Below, piece after piece: positions 17,080 to 27,100 of a stretch of 34,943 nucleotides of DNA; the first letter of the stretch is position 1, and every line of letters starts with the position of its first letter. This DNA comes from Candidatus Methylomirabilis sp. (GTDB lineage: Bacteria > Oederibacteriota > PGYV01 > DYJU01). The notes beneath the pieces were generated by a model. That model ran no database searches. It saw only the letters and a list, made by a program, of their open reading frames with translations, and was not told the DNA's origin. The position numbers and the translations under genes are program-made. The stretch covers positions 1-34,943 of the forward strand of contig DYJU01000017.1 in the NCBI GenBank assembly GCA_020722985.1, given 5' to 3'.

Positions 17080-17760
17080 ATGATAAAATTTGATGATATT
17101 TTAAATAAAAAAATTATCACTGTAAAAGAAGGAAGGCAATTTAATAAAATAACAGAAATATTAATAGATAAAAGTCAATATGAATTAAGGTATATTTTAA
17201 TTGGTAATTTAGAAAAATCTTTAAATTTTACTGATATTACATCAATTGGTGAAAATAACATTGTTATACAATCAGAAGAAAAATTACAGGATATAAACTC
17301 AATAAATAAAGAGAATTTAATAGAATATGGTAATTTAAAAAAATTAAAAATCATTTCTGAAAAAGGGCTTGAAATAGGTAAGATACAGGCAGTATATGCA
17401 AAAGAAGAAAATGGGAAAATATCACATTATGAGATAGCATCAACACCTGTAAGCGAGCATAGAATTCTATCTCAGGAAGGAATATTATCTCTAGGGCAGG
17501 ATGTTATAATAATTAGCGAGGCAGCGGTTGAAGTTTCACAGATGATGAAATCCAGAACAGGTTTTATGAACATTTTAAAAAAATTATTTGTAGGAACAAA
17601 GAAAACTTCTGAAAATACAAAGGAAAAAATAGAAGAAGTAAGCGGTAATATAGGGAAAAAAGCAGGCGAAGTAATAGAAAAGGCAAAACCAAAAATTGAA
17701 AAAGTTACTGAAAAAATGAAAGATATTATTAAAAAAGACAAATCCGACAAACAAGAATAA
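17080..17760 (+). CDS. PRC-barrel domain protein with charged C-terminal tail
   Basis: Two PRC-barrel-like beta domains in tandem: residues 1-75 begin with FDDILNKKIITVKEGRQFNK and ILIDKSQYELRYILIG, and 85-155 contain GLEIGKIQAVYAKEENGKIS and SLGQDVIII. PRC barrels act as small docking modules in RNA processing, photosynthetic complexes and stress proteins. From about residue 175 the sequence is a lysine/glutamate-rich helical tail (KTSENTKEKIEEV and so on), probably a coiled coil or amphipathic apolipoprotein-like helix. It has no signal peptide. ATG 17080 has GGTG six bases upstream; ATG 17068 is an alternative giving four more residues. A new promoter lies before the next gene, so this one may be monocistronic. 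Function unknown. Confidence 0.7.
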   Translation: MIKFDDILNKKIITVKEGRQFNKITEILIDKSQYELRYILIGNLEKSLNFTDITSIGENNIVIQSEEKLQDINSINKENLIEYGNLKKLKIISEKGLEIGKIQAVYAKEENGKISHYEIASTPVSEHRILSQEGILSLGQDVIIISEAAVEVSQMMKSRTGFMNILKKLFVGTKKTSENTKEKIEEVSGNIGKKAGEVIEKAKPKIEKVTEKMKDIIKKDKSDKQE

Positions 17761-17780
17761 ATAATTAGATTTTGCATTGT

Positions 17781-17809
17781 TTGACATTTTAAAATTTAAC
17801 TGATATAAT
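17781..17809 (+). promoter_or_regulatory. Strong promoter before the LemA-like gene and rnpB
   Basis: Perfect sigma-70-type promoter: TTGACA at 17781-17786, exactly 17 bases, then TATAAT at 17804-17809 preceded by TGA (extended -10). It is the best promoter match in the window. The start near 17816 leaves a 30-base leader with AAGGAG. It probably drives the LemA-like gene and may also supply the precursor of the RNase P RNA that overlaps the end of that gene. Confidence 0.8.
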
Positions 17810-17845
17810 TTTTAACATATTTTAAAATCTTAAGGAGAAAAATAT

Positions 17846-18523
17846 ATGGATAAACAGGATAAAAAAGCAAGAGGCTCTTTTGTATTGTTTTTTATTCTTA
17901 TCGGCTTTATATTGGGTGCTGGTATAGGAATTATATATTATGATAAATTATTTGAAGTTTATCTTACAACATTAAAGAGTTATGTTATGGAAGATTATAA
18001 AAGGACAGAAGCATATGCAAATAAGGTTGTTGATCAGGCAGTAAAGTTAAGAAAAATGCTTGCCGATAATAAAATAAAATATGATAATTTGATTTTTGAA
18101 AAAATTTTTGATACACGTAGCAGATTATTAGGCTCTGATAATATGCAGGAAAAGGCAGAGTATATAAATAAATATGAAGAGGACTTCAATAAAATACTTG
18201 AATTTTATAATTTAAGGATGGATTTGAGGAATAAAAGGTTCGGATATATTGAGTGGGGAATGGAAACAGGAAAATATATAAAAGAGTATGTATATAATAA
18301 AGATAGATATCGCGATTCTTCAAAAGAATATAATGAAAAGTTAAAGAAATTTCCTTTGATTTTAATTACAAAAAGAAAAAATTTTAATTCTTATCCTGAA
18401 TTAAGTGCAAGTATAATAATTGAACCAAGATTAAGAACAGAAAAATATGTAAAAGATGATCTTAAAGAATACAAAGATGAGCAGGATAAACCAGTAGAGG
18501 CTGTTGCAGAAGAAAATGAATAA
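17846..18523 (+). CDS. LemA-like single-pass membrane protein
   Basis: One N-terminal membrane helix (about 12-33, FVLFFILIGFILGAGIGIIYY) with a basic cytoplasmic end, then an extracytoplasmic domain of long helices. The pattern resembles LemA proteins: an arginine-containing helix (DTRSRLLGS), an asparagine/tyrosine-rich helix pair, then NKDRYRDSSKEYNEKLKKFP, comparable to the R-x2-YN-x-V-x2-YN-x3-FP block of LemA. I call this similarity, not membership, because overall identity looks low. The C-terminal tail (DEQDKPVEAVAEENE) is acidic and is encoded by bases that also form the P1 and P3 helices of RNase P RNA. So the tail is constrained by RNA pairing and probably unimportant to the protein. 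AAGGAG precedes the ATG. Function unknown. Confidence 0.6.
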   Translation: MDKQDKKARGSFVLFFILIGFILGAGIGIIYYDKLFEVYLTTLKSYVMEDYKRTEAYANKVVDQAVKLRKMLADNKIKYDNLIFEKIFDTRSRLLGSDNMQEKAEYINKYEEDFNKILEFYNLRMDLRNKRFGYIEWGMETGKYIKEYVYNKDRYRDSSKEYNEKLKKFPLILITKRKNFNSYPELSASIIIEPRLRTEKYVKDDLKEYKDEQDKPVEAVAEENE

Positions 18524-18903
18524 TTTTTTTCTGAGGAAAGTCCGGACTCCATGAAGCAAAGTCCCTGTTGGTAAAACAGGAGTTGTATTTTAACAAAGAT
18601 ACAACATGGAAAGTACCACAGAAAACAGGTAGCCATGTTAAATGTCTTTTTTTGCATTTTAACAGGGTGATAGTGAAAAGGTGAGGTAAGAGCTCACCGC
18701 ATAAAATCGTAAGGTTTTATGGCACGGCAAACCCGGCTTGGAGCAATGCCAAATAGAGGGCAAATTCTGTAAAGTAAAATTTATAGATAGGTTCGCTTCG
18801 CACCTTCTTGCTCAGGGTCGGCAGCATAGATTAATGACAGCCATTTAAAAAGTTGTAAAACTTTTTAAATACAGAATCCGGCTTATTTACGGTTTATCCT
18901 GCT
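18480..18903 (+). ncRNA. rnpB: RNase P RNA, bacterial class A
   Basis: Catalytic RNA that removes 5' leaders from tRNA precursors. The conserved core is plain: GAGGAAAGTCCGGACTCC from 18533, GGTAAGAGCTCACCGC near 18686, GGAGCAATGCCAAATAGAG near 18739, and ACAGAATCCGGCTTA near 18871. P4 forms between AAG(T)CCGGA at 18538-18546, with the universal bulged U at 18541, and TCCGGCTT at 18877-18884. P1 is a perfect 13-bp helix: AGCAGGATAAACC at 18480-18492 with GGTTTATCCTGCT at 18891-18903. P3 is an 11-bp hairpin at 18507-18533. The first 44 bases lie within the upstream reading frame, and its stop codon sits at the P3 loop. The RNA ends 23 bases before the next ATG. Length about 424 is normal. Exact ends are inferred from P1. 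Confidence 0.95.
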
Positions 18904-18926
18904 TTATTTTATTAAAGGAGAAAGCA

Positions 18927-19754
18927 ATGTATAATTTTATTGATATGCATATCCATTCAACATTTTCCTGGGACTCAGAGATGTTGGTGGATAATATTGT
19001 AAACCTTGCAAAAGAAAAAAATATTTATCATATTGGGCTTTCTGAACATTTAGACTTTCACAGCAGGCATAAAAAAAGCTATATGTTTTTTAATTATGAA
19101 GAATGTATAAAAAAAATAAATGAAGTTAAAAATAATTTTAATAATTTAAGTATAGGTATTGAAGCAGGAGAACCCTATTTATATAAAGATGAATATGAAA
19201 AATATTTAGAAGGTAAAAAATTTGATTTTATTATGGGATCTGTTCACTGGATTGAGGATTTATCGCCGGTGGAAGACAGGTTTTTTTTAAAATATAAAAA
19301 TATAGAGGATGCTTATAGAATTTATTTTGAAGAAGAATATAAATTATTAAAATATGGTAATTTTGATGTGGTTGCCCATCTCACTTTAGTTCACAGAAAT
19401 GGAAAAAAATTTGAAAAGGAATTTTCCTATGAAAAATATAAAAAAGAAATAGATGATTTGTTAAAGTTAATTATACAAAAAAAAATTGCACTTGAAATAA
19501 ACTGTTCTGGTTTAAGAATGGCGGCAGAGGATTTAATACCAGGAAAAGATATCATCAAAGCATATATATCACTTGGCGGAGATTTGATAACAGTGGGATC
19601 TGACTCCCATAGATATAACCATTTATTTTTTGGTCTTGAAAAAGCATACGAAATACTTATGGAATTAGATGTAAGAGAAATAGTTGTTTATAAAAATAGA
19701 AAACCGATAAAAATACCATTACCAGTTAAGGAAATTATAAAAGATGAAGGATAA
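18927..19754 (+). CDS. PHP-domain phosphatase, histidinol-phosphatase-like
   Basis: Metal-dependent phosphoesterase of the PHP superfamily, closest in layout to the HisJ/HisK histidinol-phosphate phosphatases. Metal-ligand motifs occur in order: D-M-H-I-H-S at about 6-11, G-L-S-E-H-L-D-F-H near 37-45, G-I-E-A-G-E, M-G-S-V-H-W, V-A-H-L-T, and V-G-S-D-S-H near the C-terminus. Length 275 fits HisJ. No other histidine-biosynthesis genes are nearby, so the substrate is open: histidinol phosphate or another phosphate monoester. AAAGGAG sits before the ATG, just after the 3' end of the RNase P RNA. Its end overlaps the HAD phosphatase gene by 11 bases. Confidence 0.82.
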   Translation: MYNFIDMHIHSTFSWDSEMLVDNIVNLAKEKNIYHIGLSEHLDFHSRHKKSYMFFNYEECIKKINEVKNNFNNLSIGIEAGEPYLYKDEYEKYLEGKKFDFIMGSVHWIEDLSPVEDRFFLKYKNIEDAYRIYFEEEYKLLKYGNFDVVAHLTLVHRNGKKFEKEFSYEKYKKEIDDLLKLIIQKKIALEINCSGLRMAAEDLIPGKDIIKAYISLGGDLITVGSDSHRYNHLFFGLEKAYEILMELDVREIVVYKNRKPIKIPLPVKEIIKDEG

Positions 19755-20415
19755 TAAAATAAAACTTATAATATTTGATTTTGACGGAACATTGGCTGAT
19801 TCTGTTCCGGGTATTGTAAAAACCGCAAATATAATAGCAAAAAAATACAAAATAGGTATTATATCAAAAAGAAAAGTCGTAAATTCTGTGGGCGCCGGAC
19901 TGGATCTGTTTTTAGAAAAAGTTTTTAAAGACAAATTAAAAAATTTTAATTTAAAAGAAATAAAAAAACAATATGTAAAAATCTATAAAAATAATTTTTT
20001 TTATAAATTGGAGCCCTATAAAGGAGTCAGGCAAACTCTTTCTTTTTTATATAGAAAAAAAATAATAAATATAATAGTTTCAAATAAATTAAAAAAATTT
20101 GTAAAAAAATCAAGTATATACCTTGGTATTAATAAATATATAAAGGAAATTTATGGCAGGGGTGATTTAGAGAAAGATAAACCGCATCCTTTCCCTGTAT
20201 TATACGCAATGAAAAAATATAATGTAACCAAAAAACAGGTACTTGTAGTTGGTGATAGCAAATATGATTGTATAGCTGCAAAAAAAGCAGGAGTGCCTTT
20301 TGTTTTTCTAACTTATGGATATGGAAATAATAAAGAAGTTTTAAAAGAAAAACCAGATTATTGTTTTAAAGAATTTACCAGAATAAAAAATATAGTTCTT
20401 AAATATGAGGAATAA
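19744..20415 (+). CDS. HAD-superfamily phosphatase, phosphoglycolate-phosphatase-like
   Basis: Soluble haloacid-dehalogenase-type hydrolase with a helical cap (class C1), as in phosphoglycolate phosphatase and pyrophosphatase PpaX. Motif I is D-F-D-G-T-L-A-D-S at about 11-19 with the nucleophilic aspartate, motif II is S-N-K near 115, motif III is the lysine in EKDKPHP near 141, and motif IV is G-D-S-K-Y-D near 169. Length 223 is typical. The start overlaps the PHP gene, and the following AEC transporter begins immediately after its stop. Substrate is uncertain: phosphoglycolate or another small sugar phosphate. Confidence 0.83.
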   Translation: MKDNKIKLIIFDFDGTLADSVPGIVKTANIIAKKYKIGIISKRKVVNSVGAGLDLFLEKVFKDKLKNFNLKEIKKQYVKIYKNNFFYKLEPYKGVRQTLSFLYRKKIINIIVSNKLKKFVKKSSIYLGINKYIKEIYGRGDLEKDKPHPFPVLYAMKKYNVTKKQVLVVGDSKYDCIAAKKAGVPFVFLTYGYGNNKEVLKEKPDYCFKEFTRIKNIVLKYEE

Positions 20416-21342
20416 ATGCTTATTTTAAATGGCATATTACCAGTTTTTATTATTATCGGATTAGGATATTTTTTAAAAAAGAAAAAAATTATGGATGATT
20501 CTATAGAGAATTTTATTAATAACCTTGCTTATTATCTGATTTTGCCATGCATGATATTTTCAAGTATTTATGATGCACATCTTATTAATATTATTGGTTA
20601 CATAAAAATCATTACAGGATTATATATAGTTATTGCTTTAACATTTTTTTTATCTTTATTTATTTTTAAAAATCAAGATGAAAAAAAGAAACGAAGTTTA
20701 GTTACAACTTCTTTCAGGACAAATATAGCATATATAGGATTTCCAATAATATTGAATTTTTATGGACAAAATGGACTTGCAGAGATTGCAATAATAACAG
20801 GATTTATAGCTCCTTTTACAATAATACTTTCAAATGCTTATTTAAGTTTAACTTCCAGTAAAAAAATAAGTAATGAAAACTGGTCATCTGTAATATTAAA
20901 AGATCCGCTTGTAGTAACCTCAATTATTGCTTTGATTTTTTCATATTATAAAATCTGGTTGCCAAAGTTTTTATTAAACACAATAAATTTATTATCTGAT
21001 ATGGGTTCTCCACTTATGCTTTTGGCTGTTGGAGCCGGGCTTAAAATTATTGTCATTAAAAATGACAAATTTATACTGGCAATGTCATCCATTATCAAAT
21101 TAATAATTATGCCATTTTTCTCATTTTTAATTTTTAGATATTTAATTATTATTAAAAATTCAACTGATTTTGGAATCGCAGTATTAACTTTAGCATTTTC
21201 AACTGCGCTTGCAAGCTATGTAGTTGTAAAAAAGTATGATGCAGATGCTGAAATCTGCGCAGCAGCAATAACTTTTTCAACAGTAGTTTCTATTTTTACA
21301 ATTTCATTATGGACATATTTATTAATATCTGTAATTAAATAA
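20416..21342 (+). CDS. AEC-family (auxin efflux carrier type) permease
   Basis: Ten-helix inner-membrane permease of the auxin efflux carrier (AEC) family, which in bacteria moves malate, malonate or related organic acids. The sequence has the repeated five-helix halves, with N-N-L-A-Y-Y-L-I-L-P-C-M-I-F in the first half and G-S-P-L-M-L-L-A-V-G-A near residue 200, both typical of the family. Length 308 is standard. The ATG follows the HAD stop directly (TAAATG), so translation is probably coupled. It is the last gene of the PHP-HAD-AEC run. Substrate not inferable. Confidence 0.85.
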   Translation: MLILNGILPVFIIIGLGYFLKKKKIMDDSIENFINNLAYYLILPCMIFSSIYDAHLINIIGYIKIITGLYIVIALTFFLSLFIFKNQDEKKKRSLVTTSFRTNIAYIGFPIILNFYGQNGLAEIAIITGFIAPFTIILSNAYLSLTSSKKISNENWSSVILKDPLVVTSIIALIFSYYKIWLPKFLLNTINLLSDMGSPLMLLAVGAGLKIIVIKNDKFILAMSSIIKLIIMPFFSFLIFRYLIIIKNSTDFGIAVLTLAFSTALASYVVVKKYDADAEICAAAITFSTVVSIFTISLWTYLLISVIK

Positions 21343-21561
21343 TAAAAAAGTTTTTTTAAACTTCTAATTTAATAATAATAGTAAAACTAAAAATTTATAA
21401 TAAAAATGTTGATATTTTATTGTTTCAATAAAAAATACCTTTAAAATAAAGGGTTTTTTAAAGTTGACAATGTTGATAAATTGTGGAAAACAATTGATAA
21501 AAACATCCGAATTACTTGTAAATTTATGCATTTTCACATTATTAACATTATTAAGATTTTT
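21343..21561. other. AT-rich spacer with four DnaA-box-like 9-mers
   Basis: No credible gene. After weak hairpins following the AEC gene, 21462-21500 holds four related 9-mers: AGTTGACAA (21462), TGTTGATAA (21471), TGTGGAAAA (21482) and AATTGATAA (21492), all on one strand and spaced 9-11 bases. Two differ by one base from the DnaA-box complement TGTGGATAA. The rest is A/T-rich with an ATTATTAACATTATTAA repeat just before MITE copy B. No gene strand change occurs here. Confidence 0.35.
21438..21459 (+). terminator. Possible terminator after the AEC gene
   Basis: CCTTTA at 21438-21443 pairs with TAAAGG at 21447-21452 across an AAA loop, followed after one G by six T residues. The stem is short, so termination would be partial. 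It lies about 95 bases after the stop of the AEC gene. Confidence 0.35.
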
Positions 21562-21563
21562 TT

Positions 21564-21880
21564 GTAATAGTTCAGCCACCAGAATTAACTTGTAGAAGTT
21601 CATATAAGTATAGGACACATGGAGGTGTCATTTTTATAAAGCCGAAAGAGAATGGCGGAATGGGGAAAAAGGACAAATAATATGTGGGTTAACGAAGCAA
21701 TCTTGTAGTTGAAAGCCAGAAGAGGATAATGGAAGAAGGCATCAGGTAATAAAAATAAAATTGCTTTTTCAGGATCAATAAGCAAGATAATAGAAGAAAA
21801 AGGGATTTGGCGCTTGACTTTAAAATGATAAAGTGAAAAAATTATAGATCAATTTTATGTTCCAGTAGTTAAACCATTAC
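21564..21880 (+). mobile_element. MITE-like element, copy B
   Basis: A 317-base noncoding element homologous to copy A (15069-15390) but in the opposite orientation. The left end GTAATAGTTCAGCCACCAG and the reverse complement of the right end, GTAATGGTTTAACTACTGG, are imperfect terminal inverted repeats (about 15 of 21). Six or seven T residues flank each side. Shared internal blocks with copy A include AGCCGAAAGAGAA, CGAAGCAATCT, GGTAATAAAA and GACTTTAAAATGA. It is more diverged than A, with several small indels, so it is probably the older insertion. It lies in the spacer between the AEC gene and the guaB promoter. Confidence 0.7.
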
Positions 21881-21935
21881 TTTTTTGTTTTATGATGTAT
21901 AAATTCTTAAAATAAGTAAACAATTCTAAAATAAA

Positions 21936-21964
21936 TTGACGGTTATTAAAAATTATGTTATTTT
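21936..21964 (+). promoter_or_regulatory. Promoter of guaB-guaA
   Basis: TTGACG at 21936-21941, 17 bases, TATTTT at 21959-21964 preceded by TGT (extended -10). The start near 21971 would leave a leader of only about 13 bases, mostly the AAGGAGG ribosome site. No purine riboswitch or other structured leader fits in that space. Confidence 0.5.
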
Positions 21965-21968
21965 ATAA

Positions 21969-23477
<1,509 letters not shown>

Positions 23478-23501
23478 ATAATTTTTTATAAGGCATATAC
23501 A

Positions 23502-25034
23502 ATGAATAATAATTCAATAATCATACTTGATTTTGGCTCACAATATACACAATTAATTGCAAGGAGAATAAGAGAACTGAATGTTTTTTCAGAAATTTAT
23601 CATTTTAATATTTCTGCAGAAAAAATTAAGCAAATTAATCCAAAAGGAATAATATTATCAGGTGGTCCTGCCAGTGTTTATGAGCAAAACGCTCCTTTTC
23701 CTGACAGGCAAATTTTTAAATTAAATATACCAATACTTGGTTTATGTTACGGATTACAGATAATTACTGAAATATTCAATGGTAGGGTAAAAAGTTCTCA
23801 TGCGAGAGAATATGGTTTTGCAGAACTTTATATACTAAGTAAAAAAAGTATTTTTTTCGGATTAAAGAATAAAGAAAAAGTGTGGATGAGTCATGGTGAT
23901 AAAGTAATAAAAATGCCATCAAATTTTAAGGTTATTGGGAAAACATCAAATTCAGATTTTGCCGCTATAGAAAACACAAAAAAGAAAATATATGGTTTAC
24001 AATTTCATCCAGAAGTTATACATACTGAAAATGGAATAAAAATATTTGAGAATTTCATAAAAATATGTGGTGCAGAAAGGACATGGGTCCCAGAAGCATA
24101 TATAAAAAATACTGTGGAAGAAATTAAACAAATTGTTAAGAATGATAAAGTGTTATGTGCTGTAAGCGGCGGAGTTGATTCGACAGTAACTGCAGTTTTA
24201 GTAAACAAGGCTATAGGTAAAAATCTTATTTGCGTTTTTGTAAATAATGGGCTTTTACGTTTGGATGAAGATAAAAAAGTTTTAAAAATGTTTAAAAAAG
24301 TAGGAATAAATGTTCGTTATATAAATGCGGAAAATTTATTTTTAAAAAAATTAAAAGGTGTTACAGATCCGGAAAAAAAGAGAAAAATTATAGGAAATTT
24401 ATTTATAAAAGTTTTTGAAAATTATTCAAAAAAAATTGGTAGATTTAAGTTTCTGGCTCAGGGAACACTTTACCCGGATTTAATAGAAAGTGTTTCTGTA
24501 AAAGGACCATCTACTACCATTAAATCACATCATAATGTTGGCGGTTTACCGAAAAAAATGAAATTAAAACTAATAGAACCATTAAAATCTTTATTTAAAG
24601 ATGAAGTAAGAAAAATAGGTGAGAAAATTAATATTCCATATGAAGTTTTATGGCGTCAACCATTTCCAGGGCCTGGTCTGGCGGTTAGAATTATTGGAGA
24701 AATTACAAAAGAAAAAGTAAATATTTTAAGAAAAGCAGACCATATAATAATTGACGAAATAAAAAAAGCAGGTTATTATGATAAAATATGGCAGTCATTT
24801 GGAGTTTTGTTACCTATAAAAACAGTTGGCGTGATGGGTGATAAAAGGACTTATGAAAATGTAATTGCTATAAGAGCAGTTCATTCAAAAGATGGTATGA
24901 CAGCAGATTGGGTAAAATTACCTTGTGATTTGTTAAATATAATAAGTTCCAGAATTATTAATGAAGTAAAAGGTGTAAACAGAGTTGTTTATGATATTTC
25001 AAATAAACCACCCAGTACAATAGAATGGGAATGA
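23502..25034 (+). CDS. guaA: GMP synthase (glutamine-hydrolysing)
   Basis: Amidates XMP to GMP using glutamine and ATP. The N-terminal class I amidotransferase domain (1-185) has the nucleophile C82 in LGLCYGLQ and the histidine/glutamate pair in [10 protein letters not shown]. The ATP-pyrophosphatase domain begins near 200 with the PP-loop S222-G-G-V-D-S-T. The C-terminal dimerisation domain has the conserved [13 protein letters not shown] and ends KPPSTIEWE, the invariant C-terminus of this enzyme. Length 510 is standard. AAGG lies eight bases ahead of the ATG. It forms a two-gene GMP operon with guaB; a debranching-enzyme gene follows 29 bases later. Confidence 0.97.
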   Translation: MNNNSIIILDFGSQYTQLIARRIRELNVFSEIYHFNISAEKIKQINPKGIILSGGPASVYEQNAPFPDRQIFKLNIPILGLCYGLQIITEIFNGRVKSSHAREYGFAELYILSKKSIFFGLKNKEKVWMSHGDKVIKMPSNFKVIGKTSNSDFAAIENTKKKIYGLQFHPEVIHTENGIKIFENFIKICGAERTWVPEAYIKNTVEEIKQIVKNDKVLCAVSGGVDSTVTAVLVNKAIGKNLICVFVNNGLLRLDEDKKVLKMFKKVGINVRYINAENLFLKKLKGVTDPEKKRKIIGNLFIKVFENYSKKIGRFKFLAQGTLYPDLIESVSVKGPSTTIKSHHNVGGLPKKMKLKLIEPLKSLFKDEVRKIGEKINIPYEVLWRQPFPGPGLAVRIIGEITKEKVNILRKADHIIIDEIKKAGYYDKIWQSFGVLLPIKTVGVMGDKRTYENVIAIRAVHSKDGMTADWVKLPCDLLNIISSRIINEVKGVNRVVYDISNKPPSTIEWE

Positions 25035-25063
25035 AATTTGATTTTAATATTTAAGGAGAAAAG

Positions 25064-27100
25064 ATGATAAGTTTCGGGAGACATATCTGTAATGATTTTA
25101 AAGTCGCAATAGAAAAGGAATGGTTACTTACAAATAAAAAAGGAAGCTATGCTTCTTCAACAATCCTGATGACTAATACAAGGAAATACCATGGTATTTT
25201 AGTTGCAAAGTTACCACAGTTTGATAATAGATTGGTAATTTTTCCCAGTTGTGATGAAGAAGTAGAAATAGCAACACATGTCTATCATATATCAACTCAT
25301 CAATATCAAAAAATAGTTTATCCTTCTGGTTATTATTTTTTGGAAAATTTTTCTTTAAAAGATGATGTTGTTACTTTTATTTTTTTAATAGAAAATGTTA
25401 GGATAAAAAAAGAGATTTTTTTGTTGAAAGATTCAAATACTACAGTCGTAACATATACTTTATTAACACCTGATAGTTTTGCTAAAATTTTTATAAAACC
25501 ATTTATAGCTTTTAAAGAGGCAAATATTCTAATTAATGAAATTCCTGCATTTTACCCTGAGATTACAAAAATATCAGAAGAAAAAATTAAGATTGCTCCA
25601 TATAAAAATATGCCATCTGCTTATATTTATAATCCTGATAAGGGAAAAGTAAAATTAGAAGGGGTCTGGTACAGGGATTTCTATTATGTAAGAGAAGATC
25701 GGTCGGGCTACGATTGTGTAGAAGATTTATATAATATAGGAATAATAGAATTTGAATTAGAACCAAATGTTTCCAAATCAATTTTTTATTCCACAGAAGA
25801 AAACGAAGTTGTTGATAAGAATATTATATTTGAAAGATTTAGAAAACAACAAAAAGAACTAATAGATATTTATATAAAAACAGGGGCATGTGTTAGTGGT
25901 GATGAGTATAGTTCTTTTTTAAGGCATCTTATTTCTGCGGCGGATTTTTTTATAATGGAAGATGAAAACAAAGTGCCGTATATAATTTCGGGATTTTTAT
26001 GGCCTAATTATATTTGGTTCAGGGATATGTATGCTTCTTTGCCGGGTATTTTTTTAATACCTGGAAAATTTAAAGAAGCAAAAAAATTATTAGAAGAAAC
26101 AATAAAGTTTGAAAAAGATGGCTTGCTTCCTCTTAATATGACTTTTAATAAAAATGAAATAAAATATTTTTCCGCAGATTCGGCATTATGGTATTTTTAT
26201 GCACTGTATAAATATCTTTTATATACTGATGATTTTGAAATTGTAAAAGAAAATTCTGAAGTTTTGAAAAGATTGTCATTTATTATTCATAAGTATATAA
26301 ACTCAACAAATTATAATATTTATATGGATAAAAATGATTTCCTTATTTATGCTGGTTTTTCTGAAAATCCACTAACTTGGATGGATAGTAAATTATCAAA
26401 TGGAATGATAGTTACTCCGAGAATTGGAAAAACAGTTGAAATAAATGCCTTATGGTACAATGCTATAAGAATAATGCAGTTTATATCTGAAAAAAATAAA
26501 AATAAAGAATGGGCAAAGGCATATAAAGAATTGGCAGATAATATATATAAGAGTTTTAATGAAAAATTTTGGGATGATGAGGCAGGGTGTCTTTTTGATT
26601 TTTTTGACGGCGATTACAGAGATAAAGATATAAGATTAAATCAGATATTTGCATTGAGTTTGCCTTTTGAACTTGTTGATGATAAAGAAAAAAAAGAAAA
26701 GATAATGAATGCAGTTATCAAAGAATTATATACTTCTTTTGGGCTGAGGACATTAAGTAATACGAATAAAAATTTTAAACCAAAATGTGAAGGTGATGAA
26801 AATTTAAGGTTGGGTGCAATGCATCAGGGAAGTGTCTGGCCATGGGCCATAGGATATTTTGTAAATGCATATTTAAGAACTTTTGGAAGAAAACAGGATA
26901 GTTTACAATTTATACAAACAGTTTTTGAACCAATTTTTGAACATTTGAAAACAGCGGGTCTTGGAACCATTTCTGAAATTTTTGATGGCTCTTTCCCGTA
27001 TAATGCGAGGGGGAGAATATCACACGCCTGGGCAGTCGGAGAAGTAATAAGATCTTATTTTGAAGATTTTTTAGGAAACTATGGAAAACCAAAGGAATGA
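25064..27100 (+). CDS. Glycogen debranching enzyme, archaeal/bacterial GDE type
   Basis: Amylo-alpha-1,6-glucosidase of the GH133-type family that removes single-glucose branches from glycogen. The N-terminal beta domain begins with the family block EWLLTNKKGSYASSTI and NTRKYHGILVAKLP at about 20-50. The (alpha/alpha)6 barrel follows from about 290, with NYIWFRDMYASLPGIF, EINALWYNA, HQGSVWPWAIGYFVNAYLR, and GTISEIFDGSFPYNARGRIS near the end. Length 678 is typical. TTAAGGAG precedes ATG. Its end overlaps the next gene by 20 bases. It indicates use of a glycogen-like storage polymer, although no glycogen synthase or phosphorylase is in the window. Confidence 0.92.
   Translation: MISFGRHICNDFKVAIEKEWLLTNKKGSYASSTILMTNTRKYHGILVAKLPQFDNRLVIFPSCDEEVEIATHVYHISTHQYQKIVYPSGYYFLENFSLKDDVVTFIFLIENVRIKKEIFLLKDSNTTVVTYTLLTPDSFAKIFIKPFIAFKEANILINEIPAFYPEITKISEEKIKIAPYKNMPSAYIYNPDKGKVKLEGVWYRDFYYVREDRSGYDCVEDLYNIGIIEFELEPNVSKSIFYSTEENEVVDKNIIFERFRKQQKELIDIYIKTGACVSGDEYSSFLRHLISAADFFIMEDENKVPYIISGFLWPNYIWFRDMYASLPGIFLIPGKFKEAKKLLEETIKFEKDGLLPLNMTFNKNEIKYFSADSALWYFYALYKYLLYTDDFEIVKENSEVLKRLSFIIHKYINSTNYNIYMDKNDFLIYAGFSENPLTWMDSKLSNGMIVTPRIGKTVEINALWYNAIRIMQFISEKNKNKEWAKAYKELADNIYKSFNEKFWDDEAGCLFDFFDGDYRDKDIRLNQIFALSLPFELVDDKEKKEKIMNAVIKELYTSFGLRTLSNTNKNFKPKCEGDENLRLGAMHQGSVWPWAIGYFVNAYLRTFGRKQDSLQFIQTVFEPIFEHLKTAGLGTISEIFDGSFPYNARGRISHAWAVGEVIRSYFEDFLGNYGKPKE

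Noticed and set aside
21462-21500. Chromosome origin (oriC)
   Set aside because: The 9-mers are imperfect, no dnaA/dnaN/gyrB/rpmH neighbours are present, and genes on both sides run in the same direction. I kept it only as a low-ranked regulatory finding.
21600-21785. Open frame of 61 codons on the minus strand
   Set aside because: It lies inside MITE copy B and has no counterpart frame in copy A. It has no recognisable domain or ribosome site.
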